A DNA stretch of 21,585 nt, taken from assembly GCA_014384505.1 (NCBI GenBank), contig JACNFT010000066.1, positions 1-21,585 on the forward strand. Direction: 5' to 3'. Each line of letters starts with the position of its first letter. Within the stretch, counting starts at the first letter, position 1. Source of the DNA: Cryomorphaceae bacterium (lineage in GTDB: Bacteria > Bacteroidota > Bacteroidia > Flavobacteriales > BACL11). Of this stretch, positions 8,340-18,120 are shown in pieces. The position numbers and the translations under genes are program-made. The notes beneath the pieces were generated by a model, which saw nothing but the letters and a program-made list of their open reading frames with translations, was not told the origin of the DNA and searched no databases.

Positions 8340-9440
8340 ATGAAGATTGCAATTTTAGGCACAAGAGGGATTCCTAATAATTATGGAGAATTTGAGCAAT
8401 GTGCAGAATATTTATCGATAGGATTGGTTGAAAAAGGGCATCAGGTAACTGTTTATTCGCCAGATTTTCACCCCTATAAAGAGGAAATCTATCAAGGAAT
8501 TCGGATAATACGAAAAGCTAGCCCTCAATCTTTCTTTGGGAACTCAGCCTCTAATTTTATTTATGATTATTTATGTCTTAAAGATGCTGTAAAAAAAGAT
8601 TTTGATATCATCTTAGAGCTTGGCTTAATTACTTCTGCTTTATCAATAATATTTTGTAATCATAAAAATAAAGTGATTGTAACTAATCTTGATGGATTGG
8701 AATGGAAGCGTTCAAAATGGAATAATATAATTCAGAAAATCACTAAAACACTTGAGAGATATGGGGTTAAGCATTCTGATTATTTAATTGCTGATAATGC
8801 TGGAATCCAAGAATATATTCATGATGAGTACAATAGGGAATCAGAATTTATCCCATATGGTGCGGTAGATATAGCAAAGCCTAATACAGATTGCTTAGTA
8901 GAATATGGATTAATAGCAGAAAATTATTTATTATCTATTGCCAGATTAGAGCCAGAGAATAATTTAGAAATGATGTTTGATGGTTATATTGAAAGTAAAA
9001 TACAAACACCTTATTTTGTTGTTGGAAATCATCTTACTAAGTATGGAGATTTTTTGAAAGATAAATATAGAAATACTGGTATCATCTTTTTAGGGGGTAT
9101 CTTTAATAAAGCTAATTTAGATAATATTAGGTATTATTCAAAGTACTATTTACATGGTCATTCAGTAGGAGGAACTAATCCCGCCTTACTTGAAGCTATG
9201 GCAGCAAATACATTTTTTTTAATACACGATAATCAGTTTAATAAATCAGTTGTAAATCAGAATGCATATTATTTTAACAGTGCTATTACATTAGCTGCTT
9301 TACTAAAGGATAAAGAGATTGTAAAAAATAAAATAGAATTTGCAAAAAATAATCTCAAAAGAATAGATAATGTCTATAGGTGGTCAATTGTTGTTAATCA
9401 ATATGAATCTTATTTTAAAAGAATTTTAGACAATAAATAA
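8340..9440 (+). CDS. DUF1972 family glycosyltransferase
   Basis: A 366-residue GT-B type glycosyltransferase. The N-terminal DUF1972 (rhamnosyltransferase-like) domain is shown by GTRGIPNNYGEFE (residues 7-19) and NLDGLEWKRSKW (116-127). The C-terminal donor-binding half has ARLEPENN (201-208) and SVGGTNPALLEAMA (275-288), with Glu285 at the position of the nucleotide-sugar-contacting glutamate. Members build surface polysaccharide or lipopolysaccharide; neither donor nor acceptor sugar can be read from the sequence. It is cytosolic, without a signal peptide. Unusually it stands alone, with no other polysaccharide genes beside it, between a strong terminator and a convergent hemW whose last 15 nt overlap its own. 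Confidence 0.88.
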   Translation: MKIAILGTRGIPNNYGEFEQCAEYLSIGLVEKGHQVTVYSPDFHPYKEEIYQGIRIIRKASPQSFFGNSASNFIYDYLCLKDAVKKDFDIILELGLITSALSIIFCNHKNKVIVTNLDGLEWKRSKWNNIIQKITKTLERYGVKHSDYLIADNAGIQEYIHDEYNRESEFIPYGAVDIAKPNTDCLVEYGLIAENYLLSIARLEPENNLEMMFDGYIESKIQTPYFVVGNHLTKYGDFLKDKYRNTGIIFLGGIFNKANLDNIRYYSKYYLHGHSVGGTNPALLEAMAANTFFLIHDNQFNKSVVNQNAYYFNSAITLAALLKDKEIVKNKIEFAKNNLKRIDNVYRWSIVVNQYESYFKRILDNK

Positions 9441-10553
9441 ATCTGAAGCAATGGCATCAGCATACAATTTTCCTTTTTTAGTTAGAGTATAAGTATTTTT
9501 TTCCTGTTTTATTTTTCCCTTATTTTCCCAGTTTATTACTTGTTTTTTAAAATAGTTAAGTGCTTCTTGTCCAAACTGATTATTTATATAGTCTAGCTCA
9601 ACTCCCCAAATTGTTCGCAAGGCTGTAAAAATATATTCATTGTATTGTTGAGTATTGCTAAGTTGTTCCACTTCAAAATATGACTCATTTCCATTTACCT
9701 TTTCAATGTATTGTTTGTTAGAAGCGACATTCCATTGTCGGCTACTTCCATTAAAGGAATGTGCAGAAGGACCAACTCCTAAATAATGCTTATTTTTCCA
9801 ATAGGCTGAGTTATGGTTGGAAAAGAATCCTTCCTTTCCAAAATTTGAAATTTCGTAATGAATAAAATTGTTTTCATTAGCAATTTCTACCAAAGTATTA
9901 AAATGTTCAACTGTAATTTTATCATCTAATGGTGTAACAAGTTTCTTGTCAATTAGATATTTTAATTTTGTTTTAGGTTCTACAGTTAAGGAATAAGCGG
10001 AAAAATGTTGTATGTCTAAAGAGAGCATTTTTGCTAAGTTTTTTTTCCAATTTTCATTACTTTGGTTGGGTAGACCGTAAATTAAATCAATAGTAATATT
10101 ATCAAAACCTGATTCCTTTGCAAACTGAATGCAGCTAAGTGCTTCCTTTGCATTGTGGGATCTATTCATAAATTTTAGATCCGCATCATCAAAGGATTGA
10201 ATTCCGATACTTAGCCGGTTAATACCAATTTCCTTAAGTTCTAAAAGTTTCTTTGTATCTAGGTCATCTGGGTTGCATTCTAATGTTATCTCAGCATCAG
10301 GATCAATTTTAAAATTATCATATAAAGTATGAATCAAAGTTTTTATTTCTTCTTTATTAAGGATTGAAGGTGTCCCTCCTCCAAAATAAATTGAGCTAAT
10401 ACTAGCACCATTTAAGTATGACTGTCGCAACTTTATTTCTTTTTTAATGCTTTTTAGCATTTCTTCCTTGTCATTTTGTGCAATTCTGAAATGGAAATTG
10501 CAATAAGTACACTGCTGTTTACAGTAGGGAATATGTATATAGATACTTGCCAA
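9426..10553 (-). CDS. hemW: Radical SAM heme chaperone HemW (HemN-like)
   Basis: A 375-residue radical SAM protein. The start is TTG at 10553: the family N-terminus (SIYIHIPYCKQQCTYCNFHF) begins at residue 3 and no ATG is available upstream. Cys11, Cys15 and Cys18 form the CxxxCxxC site for the 4Fe-4S cluster. The residue two after the last cysteine is Phe, as in HemW, rather than the fourth Cys of true HemN, so the protein is more likely a heme chaperone than coproporphyrinogen dehydrogenase. FGGGTPS, TLECNPDDL, NRLSIGIQSF and DLIYGLPNQS follow in family order, and a HemN C-terminal domain ends the chain. It is convergent with the glycosyltransferase (15-nt overlap) and divergent from the porin gene (84-nt gap). 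Confidence 0.92.
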   Translation of the reverse strand: MASIYIHIPYCKQQCTYCNFHFRIAQNDKEEMLKSIKKEIKLRQSYLNGASISSIYFGGGTPSILNKEEIKTLIHTLYDNFKIDPDAEITLECNPDDLDTKKLLELKEIGINRLSIGIQSFDDADLKFMNRSHNAKEALSCIQFAKESGFDNITIDLIYGLPNQSNENWKKNLAKMLSLDIQHFSAYSLTVEPKTKLKYLIDKKLVTPLDDKITVEHFNTLVEIANENNFIHYEISNFGKEGFFSNHNSAYWKNKHYLGVGPSAHSFNGSSRQWNVASNKQYIEKVNGNESYFEVEQLSNTQQYNEYIFTALRTIWGVELDYINNQFGQEALNYFKKQVINWENKGKIKQEKNTYTLTKKGKLYADAIASDLFIV

Positions 10554-10570
10554 AATATTTTGTATTTAAA

Positions 10571-10602
10571 TTTTGGCTAATATAAAAAATCATTTACTTT
10601 TG
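10571..10602 (+). promoter_or_regulatory. Promoter of the porin operon
   Basis: TTTTG at 10571-10575 and TACTTTTG at 10595-10602, 19 nt apart, are a near-ideal Bacteroidota promoter. The start point would be near 10609, leaving a leader of about 29 nt before ATG 10638. Confidence 0.65.
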
Positions 10603-10637
10603 CCACTATTAGTAATAAGTCTAAATAAAGATAAAAA

Positions 10638-11810
10638 ATGAAAAGAACGAGTATATGTATAATGCTTATTGCATTATTTAGTAATATAAATGCACAGAAC
10701 AGTGCAGAAAAAATTGTTGCAGGAAATCCTGGCCTGCATATTGGGGGTTATGCCCAAGTTGATTTTAATTTAAATGGTCGAGATGGAACTATTCACAACA
10801 ATGGCAAATTAGATGTGCATAGGTTAGTTACTTTTTTTGGATATAACTTTAATGAAAAGGCTTCTTTTGTATCGGAAGTAGAATTTGAGCATGTTTCTGA
10901 AGTTTATGTTGAACAGGCATTCTTAGATTACAAGATTAAGAAAAATTTATCTATTAATGCAGGTTTAATGCTTATTCCCATGGGAATTCAAAACTTGTAC
11001 CATGAGCCAGCATCATTTAATGGAGTGGAAAGAACAAATGTAGATAAATATATTATTCCTACTACCTGGAGAGAAATGGGTATTGGGTTCAGTGGCAGAA
11101 GTCTTGAACATTCAATAAATTATCAAGCTATGTTGGTAAATGGTTTTAATGGTTATAATGAGGGTGGTGTGTTTAGCGGGAAAAGCGGATTAAGAAGCGG
11201 AAGACAAAAAGGAGCAGAATCATATATTACTTATCCTGATTTTGCAGGTAGAGTTTCTTATTATGGACATCCAGGTTTAAATCTAGGGTTTTCTGCTTAT
11301 GTAGGTGATTCAGAGAGTAAAGCATATGATGGATTAGATTTAGCTGATGATTCAGCTGTGGCATCTGCTGATTCTACTATAATTGGAGTTCAAATGCTTG
11401 GTGTTGATGCAAGATATAATAAAGGGTCATTGCAACTAACAGGGCAATATATTCTTGCTAACTTATCAAATACTGACCAGTACAATGCTATTACAAGTAA
11501 AGACTTAGGAAGTAAACTCACAGGTTATTATGCTGAAGTAGGCTACAACTTAATGGATGGTATTATTCCTTTTATTGAAAGTGAAACGGAAGAATTAATT
11601 GCTTTCGCTAGATATGAGAATTATAATACGCATGCTGAAACTGAAGGAGTTGCGATTAATGATGTTTATAATCGAACAGAAATGACTTTTGGCTTAGGGT
11701 TTAAAGTTGCACAAGGAGCTGTGTTTAAAGCAGATTATCAAATCAAATCTAATGCTAGCTCTGAAGAAGAGACAGGACAATTTAATTTTGGAATAGGAGT
11801 ATGGTTTTAA
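10638..11810 (+). CDS. Outer-membrane porin-like beta-barrel protein
   Basis: 390 residues with a signal peptide (about 1-19, ending NINA|QN) and an even beta-strand pattern ending in Phe (NFGIGVWF), as expected of an outer-membrane barrel. The stretches LHIGGYAQVDFN, GKLDVHRLVTFFGY, EVEFEHVSEVYVEQAFLDY and PTTWREMGIGFSGR match a porin family widespread in Bacteroidota that resembles phosphate-selective porins; the transported solute is not known. Glu/Asp-rich strands face the mid-barrel and could shape ion preference, which is inference. An FMN-binding-domain gene begins 15 nt downstream, so the two are almost surely one transcript from the promoter at 10571-10602. Confidence 0.8.
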   Translation: MKRTSICIMLIALFSNINAQNSAEKIVAGNPGLHIGGYAQVDFNLNGRDGTIHNNGKLDVHRLVTFFGYNFNEKASFVSEVEFEHVSEVYVEQAFLDYKIKKNLSINAGLMLIPMGIQNLYHEPASFNGVERTNVDKYIIPTTWREMGIGFSGRSLEHSINYQAMLVNGFNGYNEGGVFSGKSGLRSGRQKGAESYITYPDFAGRVSYYGHPGLNLGFSAYVGDSESKAYDGLDLADDSAVASADSTIIGVQMLGVDARYNKGSLQLTGQYILANLSNTDQYNAITSKDLGSKLTGYYAEVGYNLMDGIIPFIESETEELIAFARYENYNTHAETEGVAINDVYNRTEMTFGLGFKVAQGAVFKADYQIKSNASSEEETGQFNFGIGVWF

Positions 11811-11825
11811 AAACGTTTATGATTA

Positions 11826-12338
11826 ATGCATTTTAAAAACAATATTAGCAAGGGGGTTACTTTAATAGTAGCTGCCTTGTTATTTTTTTCATTTACTAGC
11901 GCTTATGTATTAAATGCTAGAGATTGGAAAAAAATAGAAAAAAGCACTAAAGCTCTTTTTAATACGGCTGACTTCAGCTTTTCAGAGATTAATACTATTT
12001 CTAAACTTGGTAACACTCGCTTATTTAAAATTGATGATTTGGGTTATTTAGCTTTTGACCAAGCCCCATCCAAATTTCATAAGTTTGTATATTATATGAT
12101 TTTTAGTGATAAAGGTGATGTTTTAAAGATAGAAGTGCTGAATTATAATGAAAATTATGGAGCTGAAATATGTAATAAAAGGTGGTTAAAACAATTTCAG
12201 AAGATTAATACTAGTTCTTTCTTAACTTATAATAATAGCATTGATGGTATATCAGGTGCGACACTTTCTGTGCAAAGTATAAGTGTTAATAGTTGGCAAG
12301 TAACCCAAAAATTAAAAACTCACCTTCAATTGAAATAA
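11826..12338 (+). CDS. FMN-binding domain protein, membrane-anchored or periplasmic
   Basis: A 170-residue protein with one hydrophobic N-terminal segment (about residues 10-28, either anchor or signal peptide) and a C-terminal FMN_bind domain. DGISGATLS (140-148) contains the S-G-A-T motif in which Thr146 would receive FMN through a phosphoester bond from an ApbE-type FMN transferase, as in RnfG and NqrC. It therefore probably acts in envelope electron transfer; no partner oxidoreductase or apbE gene is in the window. It lacks the long N-terminal part of RnfG/NqrC, so a stand-alone carrier is more likely than a subunit of those pumps. It sits 15 nt after the porin and 18 nt before msrBA. Confidence 0.8.
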   Translation: MHFKNNISKGVTLIVAALLFFSFTSAYVLNARDWKKIEKSTKALFNTADFSFSEINTISKLGNTRLFKIDDLGYLAFDQAPSKFHKFVYYMIFSDKGDVLKIEVLNYNENYGAEICNKRWLKQFQKINTSSFLTYNNSIDGISGATLSVQSISVNSWQVTQKLKTHLQLK

Positions 12339-12343
12339 TTTAC

Positions 12344-12351
12344 TACTTTTG
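12344..12351 (+). promoter_or_regulatory. Possible -7 element just before msrBA
   Basis: TACTTTTG at 12344-12351 fits TAnnTTTG but lies only 5 nt before ATG 12357, and no -33 TTG is properly spaced. If used, the transcript would start at or next to the ATG. It may equally be a chance match within a porin-FMN-msr transcript. Confidence 0.25.
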
Positions 12352-12356
12352 GTTTT

Positions 12357-14390
<2,034 letters not shown>

Positions 14391-14398
14391 TTTATTGT

Positions 14399-16873
14399 TT
14401 ATTCATCATTCCATTCAATAATAACATCCTGCCCTTTTTCCTGTTTTTCTTGCTCTTTGGTTAATAGGATGTCTTCTTTGATAATATTAGTGATGGTTGC
14501 TTTTTCTTTGGTAATTCCTTTTTGTACATCTTCTCTAAAGCGTATGCCATCAAATGAGATGTTAGGATTTTCAGAATTTCCAGTCATTTTAAAATAGATA
14601 GTGTTAAAAATCTTTCCGTTTTCTTTTACCTCTCCAAATTCAGTTTTTTTAACTTGAGTATTTTTCTTTCGGAATTTAGTTGAAATTAATTCTGAAAGTA
14701 AGAGTTTAATTCGATAATCTATTTCTTGTTCAAAGGTATGGCTCCCTGATATAAAAACAGATAATGCAGATGATTTTATTTCCATATTAGGGATAGTAAC
14801 TACCTTATTCTCAATCTCAATTGTATTTTCTAGAGTTGAAAATTGTACTGTTTTTAAATCCTCAAGACTTACATAATCCGATAGTCTCTCAAGAGGCTTA
14901 AATTGTATCAATTCTCCGTTTTCAATAACCAAATGAGATTTCACCTTTAACTCTTCTTTTTCAAAAATAAAACCAGGCTTCCATGTAGCTTGCATTTGTA
15001 TTTCTGCAGTAACAATTCCCTTAATATGTTCGGCAGTTATAAAATCTTGATTGAAATTATTAAAAGCCAAAAAGGCATTTCGGATATTTAATTGCTTGAG
15101 ATTAAGTTGAGAAAATAAAGTTAACTTATTGTTTTTAGTTTCATAGAATTTGAAGTTTCCAGCTATATTCCCATTCAAACTATTTAACCTTATATCCTCC
15201 CCTACAAAGGTTTGCTTATTGTAGGTTAATTTTCCTGTAATATTTGAAGCAATAAAGTCATTAAAACTAAAGGTTGTGATGTTTGTGTTTAAGTCAGCAT
15301 TAATCCAATTAGGCATAGTTTCCGTACCCTTTCCTTCTGATATATCTTTTAAAGTAAACAACTCTTCAAAATTCATGTAAGTTGATTTCAGCTTTCCAGT
15401 AATTTCAAGTGTATTTTCCTTTTTTAGAATATATCCAATTAAATCAGTGATATCTCCCTCAAAATCAAGGTCGCTATCTGCAATTGTAAAAGCACTATTT
15501 TCTACTACAATTCGGTTATTTTTAAATGTACATTTAGCAGTATTAAAATTAAATCCAAGCGGAAAATTCTGATAAGTAAAACTAGCTTCTTTAAAGCTAG
15601 TTTTTGAGGTATGATTGGCTGCTAGAAAATAGTTGGTAAACTTGCTGTCAAATGAAATATATCCTGAATATTGGGTATTAACATTTAGCTTCCCTTGTAA
15701 ATTAAAAAATGGAGAGTCTTCAAAGTAATGGTTAATTTCGGCTAAATCCCAACTAGAATTTAGGTTAGCTGTTAAATAATATTTATTTAAATTCTGAATG
15801 CTAAAATCGCCTTTTATGAACCCATTTTCTGTTTTTGCATCAAAATCACTAATTTCAATTTTTGTGTTATGAAAATCACATTGTTCGCCATTATTTATTT
15901 TAGCGTTTAGGCTAACATTTTTTAAGATGAATGGTCTGCTTTTTAAATTGAAATTTCCTTTTTCAATATTACATGTCATATCAAGATATGGATTAGACTC
16001 TTTACTAATTAATCCTTTAATATTTCCGTTACAGGTTACAATCCCATCCGCTTGAAATGAGCTATAAATTGATTTTAAGTATTCAGGAGTATTCTTGATA
16101 ATATTGATTAATTCCTGATCTTCACAGGAAAAATCTAGGTCAATTATGGTCCCTTGAAAAATTTCCCCTGATAATTCAATTTTTACATTTTCGATATTAA
16201 CGGTTGATCCTTTTTGAATTAGAATACTATCTTTTATTACTTCCAGAGTCGTATGTAATCTCATTTGTTTTTTATGAATATAATCTTGATTGTTTACGAT
16301 TAATTTTTCAGAAAATATTTTAGCATTTATGATTATTTCTTTTTCAGAAAAACTCAAAACTGCCTCTTGTGTTTTCCAATTAAGATTAACGTCTTTTCTG
16401 TTGAAGCTAATATGTGTATTGATTAAAAGTAAGTTATTAAGTGTTAATTTATTGTTACTTTTCTCATTAGTTTTGAATATAGCAAAATTAGGATTATTAT
16501 CACTATCATATTTTATATTAATATATCCATTATCAACGACAACTTTTTTTATGTCAACTTTTTCTAGTATAATATCAATGACACTAAGTTCAATATAAGT
16601 GTTTTTTGCATAAAAGAGCGTGTCATTATTAAATCCTTTTTTTTCAAAAGCAAGTAAATCAGTTATTTTTACGGATGCAGATGGGAATTTTTCATATAAA
16701 CTAAAAGCAACATCTCCTAGTTGTAACTCGGAGTTCATTTGCTCTTGGATTTTATTAATCACTGTTTTTTCAACCTTTTCGCTAAAAAAATAGGTAATAA
16801 CAAATCCTGAAATTAGTAAGAGTAGACTAATTCCTAAGAGTGCTTGGAAAATGCGTTTAATAAATTGTTTCAT
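14399..16873 (-). CDS. AsmA family protein
   Basis: 824 residues. The N-terminus (KRIFQALLGISLLLLISGFVI) is a single uncleaved membrane anchor, followed by the AsmA opening pattern in which a helix leads to LGDVAFSLYEKFPSASVKITDLLAF. The rest is a long run of alternating beta-strands, as in AsmA/TamB-type proteins that form a hydrophobic groove spanning the periplasm and move or tune phospholipids. The C-terminal part (GNSENPNISFDGIRFREDVQKG) is the usual AsmA-like C-terminal region, followed by a charged KEQEKQEKG tail. It lies 60 nt after the RluB-like gene and 8 nt before the histidine kinase. A terminator-like hairpin lies in the middle of the coding sequence at 15578-15604. Confidence 0.88.
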   Translation of the reverse strand: MKQFIKRIFQALLGISLLLLISGFVITYFFSEKVEKTVINKIQEQMNSELQLGDVAFSLYEKFPSASVKITDLLAFEKKGFNNDTLFYAKNTYIELSVIDIILEKVDIKKVVVDNGYINIKYDSDNNPNFAIFKTNEKSNNKLTLNNLLLINTHISFNRKDVNLNWKTQEAVLSFSEKEIIINAKIFSEKLIVNNQDYIHKKQMRLHTTLEVIKDSILIQKGSTVNIENVKIELSGEIFQGTIIDLDFSCEDQELINIIKNTPEYLKSIYSSFQADGIVTCNGNIKGLISKESNPYLDMTCNIEKGNFNLKSRPFILKNVSLNAKINNGEQCDFHNTKIEISDFDAKTENGFIKGDFSIQNLNKYYLTANLNSSWDLAEINHYFEDSPFFNLQGKLNVNTQYSGYISFDSKFTNYFLAANHTSKTSFKEASFTYQNFPLGFNFNTAKCTFKNNRIVVENSAFTIADSDLDFEGDITDLIGYILKKENTLEITGKLKSTYMNFEELFTLKDISEGKGTETMPNWINADLNTNITTFSFNDFIASNITGKLTYNKQTFVGEDIRLNSLNGNIAGNFKFYETKNNKLTLFSQLNLKQLNIRNAFLAFNNFNQDFITAEHIKGIVTAEIQMQATWKPGFIFEKEELKVKSHLVIENGELIQFKPLERLSDYVSLEDLKTVQFSTLENTIEIENKVVTIPNMEIKSSALSVFISGSHTFEQEIDYRIKLLLSELISTKFRKKNTQVKKTEFGEVKENGKIFNTIYFKMTGNSENPNISFDGIRFREDVQKGITKEKATITNIIKEDILLTKEQEKQEKGQDVIIEWNDE
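15578..15604. other. Perfect 11-bp hairpin inside the AsmA gene
   Basis: AAAACTAGCTT (15578-15588) and AAGCTAGTTTT (15594-15604) pair perfectly around a 5-nt loop and end in T runs on both strands, so it resembles a weak intrinsic terminator in either direction. It encodes KTSFKEASF in the AsmA protein. Confidence 0.5.
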
Positions 16874-16933
16874 TAAGTCGATAAAAATACGATAATCAAA
16901 ACAATAACGAAAGACTTTTAGTTCTGGTATAAA

Positions 16934-17746
16934 TTATAGCCTTCTTAAAATATTTAGTTCATCTTGAGTAAGATGTCTATAATGTTTTCTTGGTAAATCT
17001 TTCTTAGTTAGTCCTCCTAAAAACACTCTATCTAATTTTATGATTTTATAGTTTATTTTTTCGAATAACTGCTTCACTAATTTTATTCCTCCATTGCTAT
17101 TTTCAATACCAATCTCGTTTTTATCTTTTCCGTTTATGTAGGATATTGAATCTATGTTAATAGTTCTTCCATTCATAAAAATTCCTTCTCGGATATTTTC
17201 TAGATGCACTTGACTTAAGTTTTTATCCAAAGTGATTTGATAAATTTCTTTGATATTCTTTTTAGAAGCCCCTAGTTTTTTTGCTAAGTCAGTATCGTTT
17301 GTGAAAAGTAATAATCCAGTTTCTGTTTTATTCAGTTTATCTACAGGATAAACTCTTTCCTTACAAGCTTGTTTTATTAGTTGCATTACTGAGGTAGTAC
17401 TTGAAGCACTATCCACTCTACCAGAATAGTTTTTAGGCTTGTTTAAAAGCACATATCTTGGAGGATCTGACTTTAATCTTTGTCCATTGAATTTTATTTC
17501 ATCTGTCTTACTTACTCGTAATCCCATTTCAGTAACGCCAACACCATTAACAGTAACTACACCTGCTTCAATAAATTTATCTGCTTCTCTTCTACTGCAA
17601 ATTCCTGCATTAGCAATAAATTTATTCAATCTCATTTTTCCGTCATCTACAGTCTTTTTTTCATTCTGTCTATTACGAAATGAAGATTTTGCTTTAGGAT
17701 TTGGTTTTTCGCTAAAGTCTCTTCTAGTTTTGCCTTCTCTTCTCAT
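16934..17746 (-). CDS. RluB/RsuA-like pseudouridine synthase with degenerate active site
   Basis: 270 residues. A basic, low-complexity tail (1-37) precedes an S4 RNA-binding domain (MRLNKFIANAGICSRREADK, 38-57; VTVNG) and a pseudouridine-synthase fold (VLLNKPK, TGLLLFTND, EIYQITLD, KLDRVFLGGLTKKDLPRKHYR). Family members isomerise a uridine in 23S or 16S rRNA using one Asp in the PVGRLDxxTxGLLL motif. Here that motif reads PVDKLNKTETGLLL: codon AAT at 17330-17332 gives Asn139, and Gly-Arg is replaced by Asp-Lys. The usual KPxGxxTT and RxVRRMFE motifs are also altered (LNKPKNYSGR, IKLVKQLFE). The frame is fully intact, so it is probably a retained but inactive or altered paralogue. Start ATG 17746 follows a TATATTTGC box. 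Confidence 0.85.
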   Translation of the reverse strand: MRREGKTRRDFSEKPNPKAKSSFRNRQNEKKTVDDGKMRLNKFIANAGICSRREADKFIEAGVVTVNGVGVTEMGLRVSKTDEIKFNGQRLKSDPPRYVLLNKPKNYSGRVDSASSTTSVMQLIKQACKERVYPVDKLNKTETGLLLFTNDTDLAKKLGASKKNIKEIYQITLDKNLSQVHLENIREGIFMNGRTINIDSISYINGKDKNEIGIENSNGGIKLVKQLFEKINYKIIKLDRVFLGGLTKKDLPRKHYRHLTQDELNILRRL

Positions 17747-17759
17747 CTTGAAAATTTTT

Positions 17760-17768
17760 GCAAATATA
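17760..17768 (-). promoter_or_regulatory. Candidate -7 element upstream of the RluB-like gene
   Basis: On the minus strand the bases read TATATTTGC, the preferred -7 form in this window, 13 nt before ATG 17746 and just after the yraN stop at 17770. No well-spaced -33 TTG is visible. Confidence 0.4.
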
Positions 17769-17769
17769 C

Positions 17770-18120
17770 TTAAAATGCATTGGGGATATGTTCTATTTGG
17801 GTTTCATCTTTGCCAATGATAATATTGACTACATCAAACCTGATTTCATCTTCACTTGGGTGTTGCTCTAAATAGCCTTCAACAGCATCTTTATAAAGTG
17901 CTATTTTCTTTGTGTCGATAGTGTCTGATGGTTTCCCAAATTTCTTACTCCCTCTAGTTTTTACCTCTATAAAAATAAGAAAACTATCTTTTTTAGCAAT
18001 AATATCAATTTCTGCTTTTTGAAAACGCCAATTTGTTTCTAGAATTGTAAACCCATCTCTTTGCAAAACCATAAACGCAATAAGTTCCCCTTCTTTTCCT
18101 AGTTTATTGTGTTTTGCCAA
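17770..18120 (-). CDS. yraN: YraN family (UPF0102) nuclease-like protein
   Basis: A 116-residue protein of the YraN family, whose fold is that of Holliday-junction-resolvase-like restriction nucleases; its cellular role is unsettled. LGKEGELIAFMVLQRDGF contains the conserved Gly-Glu, and AEIDIIAKKDSFLIFIEVKTR carries the (E/D)...D...ExK metal-binding residues expected for a nuclease. The start is TTG at 18120: the conserved N-terminus begins there and the previous in-frame codon is the TAA of the esterase gene. The two genes therefore abut with no spacer and share a frame, which favours translational coupling. Length is normal for the family. Confidence 0.92.
   Translation of the reverse strand: MAKHNKLGKEGELIAFMVLQRDGFTILETNWRFQKAEIDIIAKKDSFLIFIEVKTRGSKKFGKPSDTIDTKKIALYKDAVEGYLEQHPSEDEIRFDVVNIIIGKDETQIEHIPNAF

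Noticed and set aside
16290..16598. Hydrophobic open frame on the plus strand inside the AsmA gene
   Set aside because: It is antisense to a clear AsmA-family coding sequence; the hydrophobicity follows from A-rich codons read in reverse.
17439..17819. Open frame on the plus strand over the RluB-like and yraN genes
   Set aside because: It is antisense to two well-supported genes and its translation has no recognisable family.
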